Assembly: GCF_020740795.1 (NCBI RefSeq)
Contig: NC_067305.1
Span: 2,790,001 to 2,854,000 of the forward strand
DNA: 64,000 nt
Source of the DNA: Apus apus
Taxonomy: Eukaryota; Chordata; Aves; Apodiformes; Apodidae
Direction: 5' to 3'
A program made the position numbers and the translations under genes. Numbering within the stretch: position 1 is the stretch's first letter; every line of letters starts with the position of its first letter. A model generated the notes under the pieces. The model did no database searches and was not told where the DNA came from. It was given only the letters and a program-made list of their open reading frames with translations. Shown piece after piece: positions 21,346 through 33,381 of this stretch.

Positions 21346-24300
21346 TGTCCGGGCTGTGAGGGGGGGCTCTGAGGGCTCTGTCCGTCCGGCTGTGGGAGGT
21401 TGTGAGCTCTCTGGGCTTGTTGGGGAGCCTCCCCCCCCGGGAAAGGCTTTGGCTGTTTCGACAGGTCCTGCTGCCCTGCGGAGCACCTGAGCTCAGGGCT
21501 GGCTCTGGGGGGTCGTGGGCAGCTCCCCCCGAGTGGGGAGAGGAGCTGGTTGGGTGGCCCTGAGAGAGGTGGCCTCCCTTCTTGAGGGCTTCTGTCTGTC
21601 TTGGGGCATTGCCGTTCTCTGAGGGGCTCAGGATGAGCCTGGATTAGCACCAGCTGCTCTGCCAGGCCTGGCTCTCTGAGCAGGGCTTGTTGTGTCTTGA
21701 GGGGCAGGGCACAAAACCCCTTTGTCACGGTGTCACAGCGTCCTTCTGGTTGGAAAACACCTTCCAAGATCGTGGAGTCCAACCACTGTAGGCTTCTGAG
21801 GGGCTGTGTGGTTTTGGGGAGGAGGTTTAGCCCCGTTGCCCTGTCAGAGCTGTGAGCTGGAGGCGTCTCTGCTCCACACCTGGTGTGAGTGGTTTGTGTG
21901 TTTGGGTCGTGGTGTTGTTTGTCTGGGTTTTTTAAGCAGTAAATGCAAGGCCCAGTTGCTAGGGATGAGCCATCTGTTGCACAGAGCTGTAAATCTGCCT
22001 CAGACCTGTCCCACAGGCAGGATTCTGTTGCCACTGCTCCAACAATAGGATTTTCCGTGTTGCCCTTTGGAAATGTTTTCAAGCTCAACCCAGCTGAGGC
22101 CCGGGAGAGCTTCATCTTTCCACCTCTGTTGGCCACGGGAAGAGCTGGTCTGTGCTTCTTGTGTCAGGCTGTGTCCAGTTGTGCCTTCCTCCTGCTGTGG
22201 ACAGGCTGCAGGAAGGGTGGAGGGGCTGTGAGACAAGGCCATCCTATCTCTGGGGTTGTCCTCTGACACGCAGCCAACTCGAAGGGGACTGCAGGTGTGA
22301 GCTGCTGCTTCACATCCCTGGTGGCTGCATTAATGGGATTGCCCCATTAAGACAATGAGTAAGGGCTGGTGCTCGTGAGACTGGCTGGAGCACAAAGCCT
22401 TGTGCTTGGTGTGTGGGTGGAAGTTCAGGCTGAAAAACCCAGCTGCTGGATGTTTGGTGTGAGATGGCACACACTGACCTCTGCTCCCTCCTCTGGAGCT
22501 GCCACATCTTCACTGTGTGTTTGGGACACTCGTGAAAGCCCCTGTCCATAGCAAGTGGTAAGTGCCTCATGGTAAAATGGTAAAAAAAAGGGTCAGTGCC
22601 TCATCTGTGCTGCTCTCAGCTCGTGCCTGGTGTGCAGGGGCCTCAAGCAAGAGAGATCTTGAAGTGAGGGGCTTCTTGTCTCATGGAGTGGTGTGTTCTG
22701 AGCTCTCCTGGGTGAGGTTTCCTTCCCAGCTTGGGCTCAAGTCCCTTCTTTGCAGTCAGGCTCCACCACCTGCTCAGCCTTCTTGTTGGTTTGGCTCTGG
22801 GCTGCCCAGAGGGTCAGAAATAGCTGTGAAGTCCAAATAAAGACAAGACCTCTGCTCCATCTTCTTTCCTGCCCTCCTCCCTGCACTGAAGCCAAGGCCT
22901 TTGCTAGACCCATTTGTCCAAATGAAAAAAAAAAATCACCTCTTTTGTTTCCTGAGCCCAGGAGAGCAGCCTGGAGTGCAAGTTCCAGCCCTGGGCTCTG
23001 ATGCAGGAGCCAACAGCAGGAGGCAGAAGGTAACTTGTGCTTTTTCCATGCTTTTTTTCCCTCTGGGGGCTGCTGGAAGCTGGTGAAGAGCCACTTGTGG
23101 CCTTGGGGGGGTTGCCCCCAAGCCCTGAGCTTCTTCCTGGGCACCTAAGAGTTGTGTGTGTGCACGTGGGCCTTGAATTTTGGTGTTTTTCTTGTTTTCT
23201 GTTGCCTTAGAGCTGTTCTCTCCAGATGCTCCCCCAGGAATGTCTTTTGGGAGGAGCTGGGAGCCTGGTAAGGTGCTTGTGCTGCTGCCAGGGGTGGGCA
23301 GGTTGCCTGATGGAGCCAGGTTGATGTCAGAAGAGCTTTTTTTTTTTGGCTGGTTGGGTACTCGTTAGTTTTGGAGAGAAAAATGAGGAATGTAAAACAC
23401 TATTTTAAGCTTCAGCTTGGCTGAGGGAAGGAAGGAAGGAAATGAGGCCCTGGGGATTAATGAAATGGTTTCACTGATGTTTTTGTGGGGCAGTAAGCCT
23501 GGAGTGAGAGTGCTTTTTGACTCACTGGACTCAGCTGAGGTCACAGACTTTTCACATCTAATCCCTTCTCGGGGCATTGGCTCAGTAGTTTTATGAGCCT
23601 GAACCTCAGGCAAGGTTCCCAGCAGACCCTGGAGAAGGGTCTGGAAGTGGAGCATGAAGCTGCTGGGATTGCCAGCTCTGCCCCAGCCCCGTGGGCACTG
23701 AACTGGGGCCAGCTGCAGCCTGTGTGGGCAGCATGGATGGGCTGAGGACTCAGTTCCATGCAGCTGAGCAGCTCGGTGTCCACCCGTGGCTGCTGGAGGG
23801 TGAAGGAGTTGAGGGGGATGTCTGCTTGGTACAGAGAGGTGCTGCTCTGGTGGTTTCAGCTCTTGCTGAAGTCAGGTCATGCTGAGGTTGGAAGTGGGGC
23901 CAGAGGAGCTCGTGAAGCCCCTGCTGCAGCTGCCTGAGCTGGACAGCTTTGGTGGGCGAGCAGAGAGAGCTGGGATCACCAGAGCTGTCACCTCAATGTC
24001 CTTCAGCAGCACTAAAGCAGCTTTGAAGGAAATCAATCCCCCAGAACTGGCTGGGAAAGGCCAAGTCAGGAAAGGAGGAAAGGTTGATTAGAGGAAAGTG
24101 TGATGTATCTATACAGGGAGAACTAAGTCAGAAAAAGTTCAGCTGCTTCGGTGTCCAAGTTAAACAAGACCCAGGTATTAATGAACTGTCCCTGCCAGAG
24201 AAGCTGGATGTGTCAAGCCCCTGGTTCTGGCTACTACACCAAGGTGTGAGCTGAGAAATGAGGTTCTGAGGCAGCCCCTGGGGTCACATCCACAGCTGCT

Positions 24301-26526
24301 GTGGGGGGAGAGCAGGGATAGGGATCTGGGGCTGCTCACATGTGGCTGGATGCCTTTCAGAGCAGTGCAGGAATGTCCTGACAACCTTTGCTGCTTCATC
24401 ACCTTGGTGGGCAAGTGCCACAGGAGGCAGGTGTGAGATCTGCCACGGGGGTGTGGGCAGGGGAGCTGGAAATGAACCACCTTCTGGGTCCTATCCATCT
24501 TCTGGTCAAAGCAAAATCCCTTCCTCATGTCTCTTGTCTGCTCTTTTATCCAGGCTTGGTTTTTAAAGCCCCGTGCAAACGCTCCTCCAGCCTTTCTGCA
24601 AAGGAGCCTGTTCCCACTGCTCATAAATCTCCTATCAGGAAGCTGCTTCCAAGATGAAAGCTTAAATGTTTCCCCTCTCTAGTTTCATGCCCCAGCCCCC
24701 CAATTCCCTCCCTGCCCTAATCACCAGGTCTCAGCCTCCTCCCAGCAAGCTGATGGTTCACGTGGACACGTGCTGGGGGTCTCCATCCCCCACACCAAGA
24801 CCCCCAAAAGCCACAGTCTGCCTCAAGAAGAGCAGTGGTGGGACCTTTTGGAGATGAGGTGGGCTCCTCAAATCCTTGCCAATGGCTGAGCCAGGCAATT
24901 GTGTGATGGTGGTTAGAAAAACCTCTCTTGCCATAGTTCCCTCTTGGCTAGTTTGAGCTGCTCCCAAGGCTGACTTAGTGCTTGGCCCGTGGATGGAGCA
25001 GTTAAAGGTCATTATCTGGGCAGGGCCTGTGTGGTTTTGGGACAGACTGGACATGGATTGAAGCTCAGGGTCTGTTGTGGACCTCGTGCCACCTATGGCA
25101 GGGGTGATTATTCCTGAAACTGCACTAATAAATCATGGTGGGGAGTCCTGGAAGCTGCAAAATCATTTTGGGCTGGGCAGGGGTTTCTGACAGAGGTGGG
25201 ACAGGGAAGGAAACGTGCAGGACATCTGGGCTCACGTGGGAGTGGTGGGAGCAGTGCAGGATCCTGAGGCTCTTGGCTGTGACGCTCAGCTCTGTTAGTA
25301 AAGCTTGGAGGAGACCCCAAGTCTTTTCATCAGACCCTAAAATAAGACCAAGCCAAGGCACCAGTCGTGGGAGAGGCTGAGTTCTTGGCAGAGGCTGCTC
25401 TGAGGGAGGATGTGCACGTGGCCCTGGGCACTGGGGAACGTCCCAGTTCTTCCATTCTGGGAGCTGTGGGGGGACTTTTCACACCAGCCATCAATGTCCC
25501 TCCAGCCTTCATCAACCCTCAACCCTGCTGGTGTTACCAGGGCCATTTTGGGGCAGCTTCTTGGCTTGGTAGGGGAGAGTCACCTGGGAGGGACCCTTCT
25601 CCTCTGACCACCCTGTCACCTGGGGTCACCCTGTCCCTTCTCCATGGGCTAATCCCCCATGGCTTGGTCCTCTGTTGGGACTTCTGGACAGGAAAGGTGC
25701 CTGCCTTTAGCAGGCCTCTTCCAATGCCCTGTACCACGGGATAACATCTTTTTATTTTTATTTTTACATGAAAAAGCAACACAGAGATTTCCTCCTGACA
25801 TTTAAGTCAGTCAGTAAGTGACAAAATGAATAAACATTCCTGCTTCACTGAGACAAAGGCTCCAAGATCCTGCTGTGACTAAAATGTTTCATCATTTCCG
25901 AAGTGAAATGTTTCAGTTAGAAAGAAAAAAAAGAAAAATCAAATAAGAACAACAACTAAAAATGACATGTTTCAATGTTTTTCTAATTATTTCCCCCAGT
26001 TGGGCTGAAGTTGTTAACTCAAATTTGGCCCCGCTTCACCAATAGTTTTGGGACCTTCCAAAAGCTTCTATTTTGGTGACTTTTCCTGTCATTGATGAAG
26101 AACAGTTTGATCTCTGCCCTGCAGGGCCTGTTCCCATTAACTTCTGGGTGCTTTCCTTCCAGGTTTGCTGCTGGGACCTGCTTTGGCATCTCAGCACTGT
26201 GATTCCCCTGGGAATACAGTGGGAATACTGGGGCTGCCTCTACCCTTTCCCATGCTGGATGGATGTTGAAATGCACGTGTGTGTGTGTTTGAGGTGGGCT
26301 GGTCTTCCATGCTCAAGCCATGATCTTCTCCCTCCTCTGTGTCTCCTTTACCAGGTGCCACGTGGTGATGGCTTTTTTTAGAAGCAGCTGCACCCTCTGA
26401 CATACCTGGGCTGATCCTCCATGCCAAGTTCCTCCTGGTCACTGGCACAACATGTTTCTTGGATCCCAGGTGAGCAATGTTTTTCTCCCCAAAACCTGCC
26501 TGCTATGAGCTGCAGCAGTCCTGGAG
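21346..26526. other. Gene-less stretch right of the DUS3L promoter
   Basis: No recognised coding exon. An AATAAA at 22836-22841 on the plus strand could end a transcript from the divergent promoter. Strong donor-like sites lie at 22558 (GTAAGT) and 23030 (AAG|GTAACT). The only dated repeat is a small CR1 fragment near 21725. An AT-rich block lies at 25740-26010. Confidence 0.4.
21725..21787 (-). mobile_element. CR1 3' tail remnant
   Basis: About 60 bp with the pattern TTCTGGTTGGAAAACACCTT ... GTGGAGTCCAACC. Old and diverged. Confidence 0.6.
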
Positions 26527-26617
26527 ATCATGGAATCATGGGATGGTTTGGGTTGGGAGGGAACTTAAGGATCATGAAGTTCCAAGCCCCCTGCATGGGC
26601 AGGGACACCTCCCACTA
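26527..26617 (-). mobile_element. CR1 3' tail remnant
   Basis: Only the last 90 bp of a CR1, ending abruptly after CACCTCCCACTAG. Confidence 0.8.
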
Positions 26618-26689
26618 GGTGTGCTGGGAAACTTGCAAACCTGGGAATGGTGGAGAAGCTGGGATGAGCTGTTGCTTTTTACAAAACAA

Positions 26690-27089
26690 AATGACAGGCT
26701 GAGAGAGTTGGGTTGTTCAGCCTGGAGAAGAGAAAGCTTCAAGGAGACCTGAGAGCACCTTCCAGTGCCTGAAGGGGCTCCAGGAAAGCTGGGGAGGGAC
26801 TTGGGACAAGGGCAGGGAGGGAGAGGACAAGGGGGGAGGGATGAAAACTGGCAGAGGGAGATTGAGGTGAGACATGAGGAGGGAATTCTGGAGTGTGAGG
26901 GTGGTGAGAGCCTGGCCCAGGTTGCCCAGGGAAGCTGTGGCTGCCCCATCCCTGGCAGTGTTGAAGGGCAGGTTGGATGGGGCTTGGAGCAGCCTGGGCT
27001 GGTGGGAGGTGTCCCTGCCCATGCAGGGGGTTGGAACCTCATGGTATATAAGGTCCCTTCCAACCCAAACCATTCCATGATCCTATGAT
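26690..27089 (+). mobile_element. CR1 LINE 3' fragment
   Basis: Young-subfamily copy ending CCATTCCATGATCCTATGAT. It faces the fragment at 26527, giving a tail-out pair about 70 bp apart. Confidence 0.9.
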
Positions 27090-27497
27090 CTTCACTGGCT
27101 CCTCTGCTTGTCCTCATGCCTGCCCTGCCTGCATGAGTCAGAGGAACAGCATCTGTTGATTCTTAGGGTCACAGATGGCTTTGTTTAGCTTGTTAATTGT
27201 GATAGTGTGGCCTGTGACTGACACATGGCTGCTTTCAGCAGTGGGTGCTGGGGCTGAGGAAGAAAAGGCTAAAGGATGTTCTTCTCTTGGTCATTTCTGG
27301 ACCTCCCCTCCCCTCAGCCATGGCTCACTCTGTGCCATGGCCCAGGGAACTGCACAGTTCAGGGGTAGATGTTGCTCCAGGGCTTGTGCAGAGGTGGTGG
27401 AGCCTCATCCCTCTCATCCTTGTGCTCAGCCTCAGGAGGGGGGATCTGCAGCTTTTCAGAGCTCCCTTGTGTTGAACTTTGGAGCCAGTTGGTTCTT

Positions 27498-27832
27498 AGC
27501 ATCACAGAGTGGTGAGGTTCAAAGGGACCTCTGGAGATCATCCAGCCCCCCTGCTAGAGCAGGATCCCCTAGAGCAGATCCCACAGGAACACATCCAGGT
27601 GGGGTTGGAATGTCTCCAGGGATGGAGACTCCACAGCCTCCCTGGGCAGCCTGTCCCAGGGCTCTGTCACCCTCAGAGTCAAGAAGTGTTTCCTCATGTT
27701 TAACTTGACCCTCCTGTGCTCCAGTTTGTGCCCATTGCCCCTTGTCCTGTCCCTGGGCACCCCTGAGCAGAGTCTGGCCCCATCCTCCTGGGAATCCTTT
27801 TCTCCTTTCATCCTGAAGGAAGGGGCTGCTTT
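27498..27832 (-). mobile_element. CR1 LINE 3' fragment, second subfamily
   Basis: Belongs to the CR1 group with CTGCTAGAGCAGGATCCCCT and a GCAGCCTGTCCCAGGGCTCT motif, like the copies at 39196 and 54083. Confidence 0.88.
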
Positions 27833-29543
27833 GAATCATCTCTCTCCTGATCCCTTCTCAGTTGGCTGTTGAACCTGTAACTGTGAGACAAGCAGGTACT
27901 GCTGAAGGTGGGCAAGGTGGGTCACTTGTGCAGTTCCCTTCACTCACTCAACCCTCTTCAGCATCCTACTGGAAATATAGATTTACAAGAAAAAAAATCT
28001 GCTATTTCATTAGGTTTTGGAAAAAGAAAACCTCACTGCTAGTTTTCCCCAAAGCCCTTCCTAGCATCTGATTTTTGCAGGCTGGGGTAGATGTATTTTT
28101 TTGTTGTTCTTCCTCCTCCTGACTAAAAAGGTAGAGAGATACAGTGTCATTTGAACTTGGAGCAGCTGATGAGGTTTTGCAAAATTAGGGCCATCCCCAG
28201 TTTCCCCAGTCTCAGTGGGATGGGAAGTGCCAGTTTTCCATCCTCTCCTTGTTCTGGAAGACTCTTGATATGCCTTAAAAAATGAGTATTGGAGGGAGTT
28301 GCTCTTGCCTGCCTTGAGTGAGAGAGATTCCTGTGTGTGTCCAGGACCTTGCCCAGCTGATGGAGGGATTTGTAGCCAGATGGTTTCATTCCTGTGCCCT
28401 GTGCAGCTCTGCCACTCCAGGCTGCTCAAGAGGAGCCCTGGGAGGATCGTGGGCACAATGATTGTGTTCCTGCCCAGTCACTTCCATTCAGCTCAGCTGC
28501 AGAGCATGTGCTTGGCCAGTATCACTGGAACTGAAAGGCCCTTTCATGTAAAGGAGACAGTTGTCCCTGTGGTGTGGACATGGGTGAGAGAAGAGGGAAA
28601 GGAACAGGCAGTGTTGTTCCCAGGATGTTTTATTGCTGTTGAGATGGGAAGCATCACTTCATTCTTCCTTCTCCCAGCATGGGGAGGGAGAATGAAGCAG
28701 CTTTGGTTCAACAGCCCTAATAACTGTGGTATGTGAGCCTGGGGGTGCTTACATAGGACAGACCATCCCTTCTGGCTGTGTTCTGCACTCAGACAGCTGC
28801 TGGCAGCTCTCCTGATGTTGGAGGGTGAAGGAATAGTAGCACAGAGCAGCCATTAGCTATTTCCAAGTAGACCTTGGCAATCCCTGGGATGTGCTGAGTC
28901 CAGAAGTGAGCAGATGGGCTTTGGCTGGGCTCTGGGAGCCTGAACGTGAGCTCTGCTACCAGAACTCACTGTCCTGGTAGGGAAGTGAGGAGGTTGAAGT
29001 GTTTGCAATGAGCTTTGACACTCTCCTTCCTGAACTGGAAAGACTTCCTGCCCATTTGTTTCTCCCCCTCAACCCCTCGTGTCCCTTCTCAGCAGGGACT
29101 AAGACACTTGCTTTCTAGGCTGGCTTCATACTAACATGAGGTTCCATCTGCCTGCACCCCTGGGTGTGCTCCCTCCCCCTGCAAACCAGAGTTGGATCCC
29201 TTGGCTGATTTCAGCAGCATTTGGCAGAGAGGAAACCTCTCAAAAAGCACTGAATTCCTGCGAGTTTCAGCGAGAGGTGGGTGGTTTGGTTTAGTCCCCA
29301 AACTTGTGCCCCCTCTAAGGGGGGCTGGGGCAGTTGGCTGGATGGTGGAGCAGCAGCTGAGTGGGCACAGAGAGCTCCAAAGCCAGCTGGTTACCCCAGG
29401 TCCTGCTGGGCAAGGTGGGGGGCAAATATAGGGTGATGGGGGACACAGGGAAGAGTAGGGGGAACCTGGGGGGGAGTCTGGATGATGCACATGTGAGAGC
29501 TGCCATTGCTGCAGCCCTGGGAGCTGGGATAGTGGTTTCCAGG
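27833..29543. other. Gene-less stretch
   Basis: No coding exon, RNA gene or recognisable repeat seen. Confidence 0.4.
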
Positions 29544-29848
29544 TCCTACAGGAAAGGTGGGGAGAGACTTTTCACCAGAGGATGTAGTGAGGGGACAAGG
29601 GGTAATGGTTTTCTGCTGGAAGAGGGGAGATTTAGGTTAGACATTCGGACTAAATTCTTCAAGAGGGTAGGAAGGTGTTGGCCCAGGTTGCCCAGGGAAG
29701 CTGTGGCTGCCCCATCCTTGGCAGTGTTGAAGGGCAGGTTGGATGGGGCTTGGAGCAGCCTGGGCTGGTGGGAGGTGTCCCTGCCCATGCAGGGGGGTTG
29801 GGACTGGATGATCTTGAAGGTCCCTTCCAACCTTCACCATTCTGTGTG
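29544..29848 (+). mobile_element. CR1 LINE 3' fragment
   Basis: Tail ends CCTTCACCATTCTGTG. The 5' half is more diverged than the 3' half. Confidence 0.88.
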
Positions 29849-32800
29849 TGAGAGCTGCAGGAGCCATAGGGTGTTGGTCCATTACAGCTTCTCCCAGTCC
29901 CAGGACGGCCCCAGCTCAGCAGTAGAGAACAAGTTCCATGTTAAAACATGCCAACACTTCTAGGGCAACACCAAGAATATAACCTTGCTTTAAATAAATC
30001 CTGTTCTCCTGGCTCTGCCCCAGGAGGCAGGATTGCAGACCCCAGCACATCTGTCCAGCTGTAAAGCTGCTCTTCATGGAGCCATTCTCTTTTCAGAACA
30101 GGTGAAGCTTTTCCCAAAGCTTGAATTTAAGGCGTGGGATGCCCATTCCTGCTGACAGGACCCATAAGCACTGTTAAAAAGCTCAACCCTCTTCTCCCCA
30201 CTGTGGTTCCCCCCCCCCTTTCTCCTGCCCCTGGAGGTTTTTCTACACCAGGCAGAGTTTGCAAAACTTGGCTCCGGGGAGTCTGGTCTCCCCTGCAGCT
30301 GCTTTTTTTTTTTTCCTGCTGCATCTCTGCAAATCATCAATATTCATGTGCTTCGGTGGCCAGAGCCTCTAAAAGGGCTCTAGAAATCCGGAATGGGATC
30401 CAAGGCTGGAAAAAGCCCTTCCTGTGTGTGGGCTCTGGGAGCAGCGGGTTGTGTGTTTGCCACGAGAGGGGGTTATGAGCCTGTGAGAGCCCGGGAGGAG
30501 TGGGTGCTGAGGGTGCTGTGACTGGGGACAGGGTGCCCTGACAGGTCCTGCTTGGAATCACCATCACCCAGCAGCTTTGTTGTGTGTTCCAGCCTGCTGG
30601 GGACCCCCAAAGCTTGCAGCCTTGCCGTGGGGAGGGGGCTGCAGAAGGTGCCTTTATCTCCCTCTGCAGACTTCAGTGCAGCTTCATCCCATTTGCCTGT
30701 GAAGGATGGATTAAGATGTGATAAGGCCTGGTAAACCTGGGGGGGGGGTGGTTCAGTGAGAGGGGGTTTAGCAGGAGTTGTGGCACCTGCTGCAAAGCAA
30801 AGGGTGAGACAGAAGCACATTGGGCAGGGAGGAGCTTGGTCCTTGTCTGCCCACAGGGTCTTGCTCCCAGATGATTCAGTGTGGGAGACTTGCAGCAGAA
30901 GGTGGTTTTCCTGACTGGAATCTGGGTAAGGAATGCTTCACACACCCTCCCTGTTCCTCTGGTCTGGTTAAGCATCACTTTCCCTGAACATACATTTCCC
31001 AAGAGCTGCCCCCAGTGCCCTGTGCCATCCTCTCCTTTGCACTGATGCAACTACTCCTGTGATTGCAGAAAAGCAGCTTGAGGAACTGATCTGGCTGATC
31101 CTATTTAATTTTTGCCCCCTTTCCCCTTTTCCTTTACAAGTGTTGCTCGAGCATGTTCAGTCCTGGGATCTGAGATAATCAACCTGCACTGGATAGAACT
31201 GAGACAAAATGACCCCAGGGTGTTTCCTTGCACCTTTCTCTGCTGTAAAAGCCCTTATTTATTTTGCTAGGTGAGCTCCAAGTTGTTGAGGTGAATATAT
31301 GGGCAAAGAGCTTAGAGAAGTTTGAACTGAAATCAAGAGGCCTGGTTTGTTGTTTGGTTTTTTTCAGTTTTCTGGGTTTTCTCTGTTGATTTTTCCCCCT
31401 TATTTTACAGCTTTCATGCCCACCTGCAAAGACCAAAATGCCTGAGCAAGGATGTTTGAATATCTTCCTGGCTGGGATATTTTCTCCCACCCTTGGAGAA
31501 GGTGAGATGGAGAACATATAAAAAAGGACACTGATTAAGAAACTACATTCTTTCTTTGAGAGGGGAAAACACTTAACATTTATGGACTTAAAATTCTGGA
31601 CTCACATCTGCAGTCTCCTGTGATCTAACCCTGATATGTTCTTCTGTGAGCCCAAAGATTTTTCAGCCAACAAACCAGCTTAAAGCAAGAGCTAGTCCAA
31701 GGGTCAGTGGGATCAAAACCCAGCCTAACCCATGAGTTTCTCATCCTGCAACAGTTCCCATTTAAACCTCCTAATTCTGTCCTGGTTTTATGTAAAGATC
31801 TGGTTTTCCCTCCTCTCTGTGTTCTTTTGGTCCCCATGTTGATTGAATTTGCTCATGCTCCAGAGCCCAGGTTGCCTCCAACAATATCCTGCTCTCTAGC
31901 CCTGCAGTTCCTGCCATAGCAGGTTCCTGGACTCATTTTGGATGTCAGGACACTAATTAGATATTTGCCCTCCCCACTCCATGGCTTTTTGCTTGGGATT
32001 TGAAGCCTTGGGAACAGGAAGGGTTCTGGTCTGTGGAGCCAGGCTGGGTCTGTGCTGTGCAGTTGCAGTGGAATTCTTGTGTGAAGTATCATTTATGGTC
32101 TGTCTGCTGCACAGACATGAGTAATGGTCCCCAGTTCCCATCCATCAAATGTAATTAGGTCCATTTCCTAATGAGCCTTTGGACTGTTCAAGTGGGAGCT
32201 GAGAGGAAGATGGAGCACCTTGTCATGGGGCATGGCTTCCAGGCAGGAGAAGAACCATGAGCTTCTTCCAGGGTGGGTTCCAGGAACAAACCTCAGGAGC
32301 CCAAACATCTGCTCAAAAAGGAGAAAAGCCCCAAGGGATGAAAACCTCAGAGGTCAAGCTGAAATCAGGTATTGACTGTGCTCTTTTGTGCCAGTGTGGT
32401 CCTGAGCAGTGACCTGGATTCCTGCCTCCCAGAAACTGGGGGATCCCAGAAAAATCTTAACAGTGTGTTTTTCAACCCTGAAGTTTGGTTTATTTTTCCT
32501 CAGAAAGGAGTTGGTTTTTTAGAAGGTATCAGTTAAAATAGAATCTGAAGCTGTTCCAGAGAGGGTGCTGAGTCTCTTGATTATTTGTTGGATTAGTTTG
32601 TGTTGGTTTTCACATTGTTGATGCATCCATTAGGCCACAGACCAAGGAAAATGTGGAGGGGGGTGAAGGGGTTGGACTAAAGCAACTTTGTCTTTTGAAA
32701 TGTCCATTAATTGTATGAGCACATGGTTGGTTGTTGTGGGTTTTTTTTGCAAAGGTTGCAATTAAAATGTGTTCCAATTGACCTGGTAAGTTGTCCTCTG

Positions 32801-32902
32801 CTCTCTAATTTAGTACTTGACACAATGTCCTGACCTGGACTTTTCTGGTGATTTTTTTGAGGCTTGGTGAGCTGGTTTGGTTTGGTATGTTAGAGATTTT
32901 CA
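29849..32902. other. Gene-less stretch with one exon-like segment
   Basis: No recognised gene. It contains the exon-like segment at 31411-31501 and a few AT-rich blocks. A POU/HNF6-like cluster (TGCAAATCATCAATATTCAT) lies near 30330. Confidence 0.4.
31411..31501 (+). other. Exon-like segment of unknown function
   Basis: A strong acceptor (TTATTTTACAG) and a strong donor (GAGAAG|GTGAGA) bound 91 bp that is open in the frame of its ATG at 31438 for 21 codons. No homology recognised. It may be an exon of a long non-coding RNA or chance. Confidence 0.25.
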
Positions 32903-33381
32903 TGCATGAAGTTCAACAAGGCCAAGTACAAGGTTCTGCACCTGAGTTGGGGCAATTCCAAACAAAAATACAGGCTGGGTGGAGAGTGGATTGTAGAGTC
33001 CAGAGGAGAAGGACTTGGGGGTGATGGTGGATGAGAAGCTCAACATGAGCTGGCACTGTGCCCTGGAGCCCAAAAACCAACTGTGTATCCTGGGCTGTGT
33101 CATCAGCAGGGAGAGGACAAGGGGGGATGGATGAAAACTGGCAGAGGGAGATTGAGGTGAGACATGAGGAGGGAATTCTGGAGTGTGAGGGGGGTGAGAG
33201 CCTGGCCCAGGTTGCCCAGGGAAGCTGTGGCTGCCCCATCCCTGGCAGTGTTGAAGGGCAGGTTGGATGGGGCTTGGAGCAGCCTGGGCTGGTGGGAGGT
33301 GTCCCTGCCCATGCAGGGGGGTTAGGACTGGATGATCTTGAAGGTCCCTTCCCACCCAAACCATTCTATGGTTCTATGATC
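32903..33381 (+). mobile_element. CR1 LINE 3' fragment with extra RT sequence
   Basis: Begins further 5' than most copies. The first about 200 bp carries the reverse-transcriptase C-terminal segment (KVLHL, LGGEW-like residues), then an internal deletion joins it to the standard 3' part. Confidence 0.88.
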
